Shown: piece after piece, positions 14,328 through 22,000 of the stretch
Numbering within the stretch: position 1 is the first letter of the stretch
Layout: each line of letters starts with the position of its first letter
NCBI GenBank assembly: GCA_027029065.1
Contig: JALVGO010000248.1
Coordinates: 1 to 55,342 of the forward strand
DNA length: 55,342 nucleotides
Direction of reading: 5' to 3'
From: Sulfurovum sp.
Lineage (GTDB): Bacteria; Campylobacterota; Campylobacteria; Campylobacterales; Sulfurovaceae
Translations under genes and position numbers: made by a program
The notes under the pieces: generated by a model
Database searches by the model: none
What the model was told of the DNA's origin: nothing
Seen by the model: only the letters and a program-made list of their open reading frames with translations

Positions 14328-14858
14328 TATCGAGATTATTACTCCCCCAACGAATAAGCTGAATTTTTGAGAGAGCGAGACGAGGCGATATGTACGTGAA
14401 AAAATCTGCAGGACTACCCGTAGGTAATTCAAAGTTTTTTTTGCGTGCAGATCGTTTCGTATCGCTCTCCCCGAAGGGTGCTGCACTTTCGTCCATACTC
14501 GGCGTTAGATTTTTTCGAATTCGCTACGGCGAGTCCTTCTTTGTGCTTGCACTCTCTTCGAGAAAAATCTGCCTTGATTATGAACGAAATTGCAGCATCA
14601 AAAAATCAGCTTATTCGTTGGGGGAGTAATAAAAAGTCGGCAGCCAAAGAGATAGAGAAACTGCCCAAAACGATGATGCTAAGGGTTCTTGAGAAGATCA
14701 AGGGTTTGTCATCGGAGCCAAGACCTTTTGGGTGCAAAAAACTCTCAGGGGATGAGAAATACCGCATCAGAGTCGGTGACTACCGTATACTTTACAGTAT
14801 CGAGGATGAGCTGTTGGTTGTCAAGGCGGGATATTGCAGAGAAGTATACAAAAAGTAA
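14314..14858 (+). pseudogene. RelE-family mRNA interferase toxin interrupted by a MITE
   Basis: The original start (14314, MANYSIEI) is followed after eight codons by the MITE, which imposes a stop at 14368-14370. The remainder resumes after the element with KKSAAKEIEKLP and continues with YRIRVGDYRILYSIEDELLV and REVYKK, a typical RelE/ParE-superfamily C-terminus. Removing the MITE and one TA restores YSIEIKKSAAKE exactly. The distal part is also open in frame from inside the MITE (ATG 14580, giving [17 protein letters not shown] as new N-terminus, or GTG 14445), so a hybrid toxin of ~92 residues is conceivable. Confidence 0.88.
14339..14629. mobile_element. MITE copy 2 (291 bp, inverted relative to copy 1)
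   Basis: Same element as at 4310-4577 in reverse orientation, with near-perfect 32-bp inverted ends (one mismatch) and TA at 14337-14338 and 14630-14631. It carries 23 bp near one end that copy 1 lacks. No transposase. The restored RelE reading frame supports the TA duplication directly. Confidence 0.9.
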
Positions 14859-14909
14859 CGTGTTTTAGAGGGAGTAGGTTATATGCTATAATTACCCTAA
14901 AGGAGTCAC

Positions 14910-15458
14910 ATGGAAGCATTGAGACTGGAAGACATACATTATTCATACGATGACTATAAAACATGGGAAGGTGACTGGGAGCTTATAGGCGGTATTGCTG
15001 TAGCAATGGGACCTGCACCTATGATAAAGCATCAAAGTTTGGCAAGTGAAATGCTGTTTGCGCTTAGAAGCCAGATAGAATCATGTGACAGATGCACAGT
15101 TTTAGCAGAAGTGGACTATAAAGTCAGTGACGATACTGTTTTAAGACCAGATGTTGTCATGTCATGTGGAGAGACGCATGAGATGTATCTGACAAAAGCC
15201 CCTGAGATTGTAGTTGAGATCATAAGCCCGGGCAGTGCCAAAAAAGATGAGGTATATAAGTTTGATATTTATGAAAAAGAGAAAGTAAAGTATTACATAC
15301 TTGTCTATCCGGAAGACCTTAATGCGAAAGTGTTTAAGTTGAATGGTACAAAATATGACAAAGAGGGTGATTTTTCAAAAGAAAGCTACAGTTTTGATGA
15401 AACCACTTGTAAAGTAAGTATAGATTTTGAGAATGTTTTTAAACGTTTCAGAAGATAA
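14910..15458 (+). CDS. Uma2-family (DUF820) putative nuclease
   Basis: The 182-residue protein matches the Uma2 family, which has a PD-(D/E)XK restriction-endonuclease-like fold and is especially abundant in cyanobacteria. Visible family features are WELIGGIAVAMGPAP, then VLAEVDYKVSDDTVLRPDVVM (catalytic D), PEIVVEIISPGSAKKDEVYKF (E and K) and YYILVYPE. A TATAAT at 14887-14892 and AAGGAG before the ATG suggest its own promoter. It directly follows the RelBE-like locus, forming an accessory patch between recG and hpf. The biological role of Uma2 proteins is poorly known. Confidence 0.88.
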   Translation: MEALRLEDIHYSYDDYKTWEGDWELIGGIAVAMGPAPMIKHQSLASEMLFALRSQIESCDRCTVLAEVDYKVSDDTVLRPDVVMSCGETHEMYLTKAPEIVVEIISPGSAKKDEVYKFDIYEKEKVKYYILVYPEDLNAKVFKLNGTKYDKEGDFSKESYSFDETTCKVSIDFENVFKRFRR

Positions 15459-15477
15459 TAGAGTGAAAAGATACTCA

Positions 15478-15510
15478 ACGCTCAGCGCTGAACGCTGAAC
15501 GCTGTTTTTT
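15478..15510. terminator. Heptamer-built terminator between Uma2 gene and hpf
   Basis: Units ACGCTCA, GCGCTGA, ACGCTGA and ACGCTGT (15478-15505) are followed by a run of T. CAGCG and CGCTG can pair, giving a stem directly before the U-tract for the rightward transcript. The hpf stop codon lies at the edge of the T-run. Confidence 0.6.
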
Positions 15511-16042
15511 AATAGAGTCCGAACTTGCCGTCGGCTCTTTTGTACATAACGCGCATATTGCCGTCGTAGTCGTTGAAGACGATAAATTGACGTTTTTTCT
15601 CTGCTTTGAGTGCTTCGATCGCCTCATCGAAATCAAGCGGTTTGTGCAGTTCAAGGTCCATAGGAACGATCTCAATATCATCTACATCAATCTCTGTTAC
15701 CGCTTCAGCCTCTTCACCAAGATCGGCAAAACTCATGATCTTGTGGTTTTTGATCTTGTCGGCGTGTCGTCTGAGTGACTTTTTGACACGCTCCGCACCA
15801 AGGTCGAGTGCCGCGTAGACATCTTTGTTGTGCTCGGTGATGACAATGGTGTTTTTGTCTTTGAGGTTGACCAGAAACTCTACACTAAAGCCTTTTTTCC
15901 CGTTCTTCTCATCGGCTGAAATGACCACATTTCCTGAAATGATATCGAGGTTATACTTGTTAAATCCGTCCAGCAGCGCATCGGCATAGGCTTTGATGGC
16001 ATCTGTCAGTTCGAAATGTCGTCCGGTAATACTTTTATTCAT
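15509..16042 (-). CDS. hpf: Ribosome hibernation promoting factor, long form
   Basis: Long HPF dimerises ribosomes into inactive 100S particles in stationary phase. The 177-residue protein has the N-terminal S30AE/YfiA fold (MNKSITGRHFELTDAIKAYA, then GFSVEFLVNLKDKN and DVYAALDLGAERVKKSLRRH), a linker, and the C-terminal dimerisation domain (PLDFDEAIEALKAEKKRQFI, then VMYKRADGKFGLY) that marks the long form. The start ATG at 16040-16042 follows an AAGGATCA ribosome site. A 14-bp hairpin (16061-16094) lies in its leader. Confidence 0.95.
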   Translation of the reverse strand: MNKSITGRHFELTDAIKAYADALLDGFNKYNLDIISGNVVISADEKNGKKGFSVEFLVNLKDKNTIVITEHNKDVYAALDLGAERVKKSLRRHADKIKNHKIMSFADLGEEAEAVTEIDVDDIEIVPMDLELHKPLDFDEAIEALKAEKKRQFIVFNDYDGNMRVMYKRADGKFGLY

Positions 16043-16060
16043 GATTGATCCTTAGTGTTG

Positions 16061-16094
16061 AAGTATAAAGGGTCTTTCTCGACTCTTTATACTT
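16061..16094. other. 14-bp inverted repeat upstream of hpf
   Basis: AAGTATAAAGGGTC (16061-16074) and GACTCTTTATACTT (16081-16094) pair with one G-U around TTTCTC. It lies between the end of the pilin operon and hpf, both read leftward, so it may terminate the former or regulate the latter. A TATAAAG within it could be a -10 element for hpf. Confidence 0.55.
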
Positions 16095-16134
16095 AATTGT
16101 AACTTAAGAAACTTAATGAGGGGTAAACAAGATT

Positions 16135-16785
16135 CTATGAATTTGGCTGACCGACAATATGTGCATATCCGGTTTGTTTTTCTATGATGATATTCAAATC
16201 ATCAATAGTTCTATCAGCAAACTTAAAGTTAATTGTGCAGTCAGTGTGCATAAGTTTTGCAAAATCCCAACCTGCAGTGCCAATACCGTTATAGGGACGA
16301 CCCAAATGGTCAAATGCAATATGTTTTTGGTTATTACTGCACCCACCAGAGAAATTAATTTGATTAATATTATATTTATGTCCTAAAAATATATTGGGAC
16401 TTTCATCTTTTGCTATGGTTGAAAATGCACCGCTGCTATTGTAGAAATATTTTCCGTTTGTAGGGTCGATGGCGGTTTCCTCTTTGCTGATTGTGCTGTT
16501 GTTGTTATCATCAGTACCGATAGTGTAGTATGCATTACTGCCTCCGGTAAAACGTATAGCCCATAGTGTTTGTTGCCATTTGGTACTTGTTGAGACCTTG
16601 TTGTCAAGCAGAGCCAGCTGCTGGGTGTAGCGTATGGCAGAGAGAATGTTATCGGCAGCTTCTTGTCTTATGTCTCTATTGAGTCTTGGTAGAGCCAAAG
16701 AGGCCAAGATCCCCAGGACAATAATGACAAATACGAGTTCGATCATGGTAAAGGCTTGACGTTTGGTGTATAATAAATGTTTCAT
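16135..16785 (-). CDS. Pilin-like protein (type II pseudopilin/minor pilin), fourth in operon
   Basis: The ~216-residue protein has the class III signal KRQA followed by FTMIELVFVIIVLGILASLALP, the prepilin peptidase site and N-terminal helix with Glu at +5. The globular part contains two Cys (~145 and ~184) that could pair. ATG 16785 is chosen because it overlaps the upstream gene stop as ATGA and places the signal correctly; the longer frame to 16821 would bury it. It is the last gene of the five-gene leftward operon. Confidence 0.88.
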   Translation of the reverse strand: MKHLLYTKRQAFTMIELVFVIIVLGILASLALPRLNRDIRQEAADNILSAIRYTQQLALLDNKVSTSTKWQQTLWAIRFTGGSNAYYTIGTDDNNNSTISKEETAIDPTNGKYFYNSSGAFSTIAKDESPNIFLGHKYNINQINFSGGCSNNQKHIAFDHLGRPYNGIGTAGWDFAKLMHTDCTINFKFADRTIDDLNIIIEKQTGYAHIVGQPNS

Positions 16786-17351
16786 ATTTTTTGAAGACTC
16801 CTTCTGTGATAGGTGATCCATGGGATCTCTGTAGCGGTTGGTGCAGTACCTCCGTGTGCTGATGTGTAGGCATCCACCATTGCCGGGTCTTTATATCTGA
16901 CATAAACATCGATAATAACTCCTGCAACGCTGTCTTGAAGTGCAGGTAAAACAGTATTGTAATTGGTTTGGACAGGCATGGTACGATTGAGCCAATATTT
17001 GTTAGTGATATTGGAATTGTTCAAATCATTGCCAAGATAGTAAATATAGGTCTCTACTTTGTAACCGCTGCCTCCAGTACTGCTCCCAGTAACCGGTCCG
17101 TCAGGTACCAGTCCGTTGACAACTCCCTTTATTGTTTGAACACATCCTGTAGTTGCACTGCGCTGATGGTTGATTACGGCAAGTATGGCAAGCTCTGTGT
17201 AACTGCGTGCGAGAAAAACAGCCTGTTCATGTTTAAATTGCAGAGAGGTAGATTTGACCATCTTCCCTGAGAGATTAAAGACAAGTATTGCGACAGTGGA
17301 CATAATGACAATCAGAAAGATAGCCGTAATCAGTGAAAATGCTTTTCTCAT
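16782..17351 (-). CDS. Pilin-like protein lacking Glu5 (GspK-like)
   Basis: The 189-residue protein starts MRKAFSLITAIFLIVIMSTV. Cleavage after RKA would leave FSLIT, with Thr at +5 where other pilins have Glu. Loss of Glu5 is a known feature of tip-located minor pseudopilins such as GspK/PilX-type proteins, so a tip role is inferred. It overlaps the preceding and following genes by four bases each (ATGA-type), showing tight translational coupling. Confidence 0.82.
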   Translation of the reverse strand: MRKAFSLITAIFLIVIMSTVAILVFNLSGKMVKSTSLQFKHEQAVFLARSYTELAILAVINHQRSATTGCVQTIKGVVNGLVPDGPVTGSSTGGSGYKVETYIYYLGNDLNNSNITNKYWLNRTMPVQTNYNTVLPALQDSVAGVIIDVYVRYKDPAMVDAYTSAHGGTAPTATEIPWITYHRRSLQKI

Positions 17352-18343
17352 AATACAATCGCCTTTTCTTTACATATAGAAATGTTACTATCGCCTATGC
17401 TCTCCTGTACGCAGAGTTTGACACGAAAAGTGCTGCCAAGTTCCGCAAATTTGAAAACGGTTGCATTCTTGACAATGGTGGCATGGCTGATGGTGTTGTA
17501 GTTTGCAGAAGAGAGCCGGGTACCGTCCCATGGCTGATAGTTGTAGTAGAGCCTCAGATCACAAGGAGACTCTCCTTCTGAACAGGGTGCTGAACCGTCA
17601 GTTTTAAACGGTACGACAGCGTAGGCTGTCCAAGCAAGCTTGTAATGTTCTACAAGAACTTTTTGAGTCGATCCTGCTCCCTTTACAAACGATAAAGATT
17701 GGAGACGGTTGGTTACTCCTGCCGGTGAACGATATACTGTTGAAATACAGCTTGTATCTGTTGTGACCATACCCATACATGTTTTTACATCATAAGCTTT
17801 ATCCGGATTTTTGGTATAACGTATGTTTCGAAAGAAGATAGCAACATTAGGTAACCTTCTATTTGAAAAATTAACTTTATTTTGTGAAAGATTTTTGATG
17901 ACTTTCCCTGCTATGAAGAGATTTGATCCTGGTGTTTTTAGTATGGTCTGTGTTGATGCGGCAATGTCAGCAAAACCGCTCCATCCAGGAGTTTTTCTGG
18001 CAGTAAAGCTGTCATTGTCACCTCCTATCCACTCTAAAACGGTATGTTTTTTGTCTGTGTATGCAGTAGCATCGGTAACAAGGATGCTGTCACTGAGGGT
18101 ATTTGGATCTCTGGCAAGTGTTGTTCCGGGTATCCGGTAGCTTAGATAGTTCGCTATCTGTTGTATGGCCAGTTCTGTTTTAAGGCTGGCACGGTGTGTT
18201 GCTCTTTGTAAAATATAGTTTTCATAAATCTTGGCAATTATGGAAGAGCCTATGGAAGAGACAATTCCCAATATGACTATTACAAAAATAAGTTCTAGCA
18301 TCGTAAAGGCGGAGTTTGTTTTATATTTTTGTATCTGCATCAT
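17348..18343 (-). CDS. Pilin-like protein with large C-terminal domain
   Basis: The 331-residue protein has a prepilin signal TNSA|FTMLELIFVIVILGIVSS with Glu at +5, and a long globular region with four or more Cys, including CMGMVTTDTSC and CSEGESPC motifs that could form disulphides outside the cell. The size resembles GspJ/PilW-type minor pilins. It starts in a TAATG overlap with the gene before it. Confidence 0.85.
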   Translation of the reverse strand: MMQIQKYKTNSAFTMLELIFVIVILGIVSSIGSSIIAKIYENYILQRATHRASLKTELAIQQIANYLSYRIPGTTLARDPNTLSDSILVTDATAYTDKKHTVLEWIGGDNDSFTARKTPGWSGFADIAASTQTILKTPGSNLFIAGKVIKNLSQNKVNFSNRRLPNVAIFFRNIRYTKNPDKAYDVKTCMGMVTTDTSCISTVYRSPAGVTNRLQSLSFVKGAGSTQKVLVEHYKLAWTAYAVVPFKTDGSAPCSEGESPCDLRLYYNYQPWDGTRLSSANYNTISHATIVKNATVFKFAELGSTFRVKLCVQESIGDSNISICKEKAIVL

Positions 18344-19095
18344 TATAGTCCTGCTTCGTTACTTTCTAGCTTTCTTGGTGCACCAATATTACACATAAAA
18401 GCACTAAGAAAGATTTGTTTGTCTTTGAGTTCATTGGAAGTACTGTTGGATGTAAGTGTAATAGTAATCAGCTTGATGTGAGTAGTGTTGACACTGGTTG
18501 TTCGAAAAGGATTTGCGAAAATTGTTGATTGTTTGTATCCCCCGCTGCTAATGTTATTTGTGTTTTTTGGCGTGTCGACTCCATAATAAATATTGGAAAG
18601 AATAGTAATATTTTTATCGATATAATCACTTACTGAATTTTCTGATGCATAAAGCGATATATCCGAACTTTTGCCGTTGAAATCATCGATATCTTCATAT
18701 CCGCTGTCAAAAGCGATCGGACTTGCGGAATAGAACGGGTTTGTTCCAGAGCTATCAAGGCAGTATCTGCCATTGATATTACTTACACCCGGTGGGTTGA
18801 TAGCTGCACAGTTTGGTATGGCTGCTCCTGCGACTGCACCACTTTGTGTAATAAGTACAGGTGTATAGCCTGAGCTGTTGACATCATTATGATCCCAAGC
18901 TCTTGTCATGATCATGGCAAGTTGTGTGGCAGCAGCAGTGACAGCTTCCTGCTGAAGGGCGACATAAGAGCTTTTTGTTGCACGTTCTATAAGCATGGGA
19001 GCACTCATCATAACAATACCCATAACAACTAAAGCAAAAATAAGCTCTATCATTGCTAGTGCTGGACGTTGTTTCAAAAAAGATACGATTTTCAT
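18343..19095 (-). CDS. Pilin-like protein, first pilin of the operon
   Basis: The 250-residue protein begins MKIVSFLKQRPALAMIELIF. Cleavage after RPA places Glu at +5 (LAMIE), a prepilin-type site. ATG 19095 is chosen since it overlaps the stop of the giant gene as TAATG; the longer frame to 19179 would put the hydrophobic signal at residue ~40. The C-terminal part is Ser/Asn rich. Confidence 0.84.
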   Translation of the reverse strand: MKIVSFLKQRPALAMIELIFALVVMGIVMMSAPMLIERATKSSYVALQQEAVTAAATQLAMIMTRAWDHNDVNSSGYTPVLITQSGAVAGAAIPNCAAINPPGVSNINGRYCLDSSGTNPFYSASPIAFDSGYEDIDDFNGKSSDISLYASENSVSDYIDKNITILSNIYYGVDTPKNTNNISSGGYKQSTIFANPFRTTSVNTTHIKLITITLTSNSTSNELKDKQIFLSAFMCNIGAPRKLESNEAGL

Positions 19096-22000
19096 TACCA
19101 ATTCATCCTTTTGAATTTTGCTTTTCCCTGATATGGTTCTATTGTGATCACGTGCCCTGTGTTGCCTTCCCCTTTCCATCGTAAGCCCTGCAGCAGATAA
19201 TGAATAGAGAATGTTGGCAGTCCTTCAAAATCGCCTTTTTTGTATCTTAGCCATAGATCAGGTGTAATAGTTAATACAAACTCTCCTGGTCTAGTCCTTC
19301 CTATTGGGTAGGTCAATTTGATACCTGATGTTGAGCCGTTGTTGTCAAATAGGATGGAAGAGATAGGCAGCTCTGTAATACCGGTTATATTTGCGTTCAA
19401 AGAGTTGATCTGACCGTCAGTAGATGCATTATGATCTGACACTCTATACCAAGCTCCACCGGTACCATCGTTGTTTGACTCTTCTTGAGGACCTAGTATG
19501 CTCGCATTTTGAAGTGTATTGCAGTTAATATATAGTGTATTTTTACAGAATGTATCAACTCGTAGGAATGTTGTATAGTTGGAGTCATAAGTAGTAATGT
19601 ACTCATCTCCAATCTTTGGCGCAACTTTGGCATAAAGGAATGTTTTGTTTTCATCAACTGTCACATTGCCCTCTGGGACATACTTTGATTTATGGTCAGC
19701 ATAAGAGAAGGCATCGAGCGATGCGGCATGGAGTGCCTGAAAGTCTACGATGACAGGATTTACAAAATCATTATATGGTTTTTTGAAATTGTAATTGATA
19801 CGAACATGGTATGCTGTACCGTTTTGGTCTGAAAGATAGTTCTCTTTAGGAAGCGTTGCATTCATCTCCAGTCCTGAAGAGGTATCTTGCACAGGCTGTG
19901 TATTGCCATAATCTGCATCAAGCCACTGTTGGAAATATACCGGGTCGGCAGTATTTTCGGTTGCAATGGTATTTTCCGGTCTCGACATATTCCGGTCAAG
20001 CCAGAAGACAGTGTCCTCTGCTGCACATTCAAATATAAAGTTTGTGAGATTACCATCATGCGCACCTTTGGCAGTAACATTTATATCCAACTGTACAGCT
20101 GCACCAGGTTTGAGCAGACGATAATCACTTAAATCGTTCATGTAGACCCATTTGGTATCTTTTGTGGAAGGTAGGCTTTGTATTGAACCTAGATCAATGT
20201 TAAATGAATACGGATTAATTTTTAAGTCGAGTTTGGTATAGTTGGTATCAATATTGCCATTAAGGTGTTTAAGTTCTGAACTAAAGGTACATCCAACTTT
20301 GTCGGCATCGTTTGCGTCAACCGTTGTTGTTCCCAAAATACAGTCGTTACATGCTGGATCGATGTTGTTTTTACATGCATTGCTAAAGAGCGTTTTGTAA
20401 GGGTTGTTTACAGCACGGTCAACCGTTGTCCAGTTACTGTCCCATATTTCGAAACTGTATGTACCTGCGTTGGTCGTATTGAGTTTTGAACTTGTAAAAC
20501 CATTGGCAAATCGGGGATTTAGCGAAGTGTGGGTCGTGTCTGCACACTTGCCTGCGTCACCTTCGAACTTGACAAGTGCCATACTGCTGAAGCGTTTATC
20601 AGGGATGGAGGTTATACCAGTCTGTTTTTGATAGAGGTCAAGTGTAGTGTAGCCGTTTACTTTATTGTCACGTATATCAACAGTTGTCATATTGAGTTCA
20701 TACGGATATTCCGCTGCAATACTAACATCTTTGTTCAGTTTTTTCGGTGTTCTGTGGCGGTTAATATTGACTGCAATCGGCTTACTATTGAGTGTTTCGT
20801 TAAGCCCCTTGTCTCCTACATCGACACGGATAGCTTTGGGTCTGATGGCAAAGTTGTCCCTTGCACAATATGGCTGAGCGAATTTGTCTCTAAGGCAGGC
20901 ATAACATCCAACTGCGTTAGGATCTGTACCGTAATGTATATTGTGGTAACGTGAACTGGTGTAGTTGTAGCCTGAAGCTTTGGTGCAGGCACTGCTGCAC
21001 AAACCGTTTATATCCTGTACACTATAATACTTGTCATATACTTCGGCATAGTGATCATTTTCATTTTTTTCATAGCGTTTATCGCTTGTCAGCAGTGTCC
21101 CGTTTTCATCGGTCAGCAGCCACATTCTAAAGGTGGTATTACGTGTTGCCGTAGTTTTTTTAAGGTCATGTATATCAGTTTCTGTAAGACGTGTGCGGTT
21201 ATTGTCAAAATAGGCGAATTCTCCAGGCATGATAATAATATTTGGGTCAGAGTTTCCGCATTTGAAGTAAGAACCATTATCATCAAAGTCACCGATGTCG
21301 ATCATCTCAACATCTACTGTTACACCGTTTGCGGAAATTGGTAAGGTGTATTGACCATTGCTGTCTTTACCGTAGGAAGCTACATCATAGTTGAAGTCTT
21401 TGCCTGCTACTCGCGTAGGCAGAGAGTAGTGTGCAGTTGGATCGGAAGGAGGCGTGTTGCCAAAAGCCTGCTCGACATTGAACTGTACCCATGTAGGTGA
21501 ATAGGTAAGGTTTTGCTCACACCGTTTTATTCCCATAATTTGCCAAAAGTCCCCTGAACCGTAATTGAATGTAGCATTAACTTCTATATTGTAGTCTCCT
21601 TCAATCATAGATGTATTGGTGTCTTGTACTTCGAAGTAGTATTTGGCAAAGTAGCGTTGATCATGACTGATAATTCCTCCCACATCTGCTGTTCTGCCAT
21701 TACCTATGGTGATGACAGGTCGGTTTGGTGTACTCATGCTGGCATAGTCTGTCGGCAAAAGGGTGTTTCCGTTTGGAATGGTGTAGTATGCTTTATCAGG
21801 ATTCATTATTGGGGTAATATGCCCTTTACGCTGTTTGACAGGAAGACCGATGGAGACATATTTGGGATCGATATCACCTGTTATGTCCCAAATTGCTACA
21901 CTTACACTGAGCTCATCTCCCTGTTTTGCATAGCTTCTATATGCTGTATGATTTTTGTAAGGAATAACAAATTCGTTGAGTTTGGTAACGTAGTCGTAGC

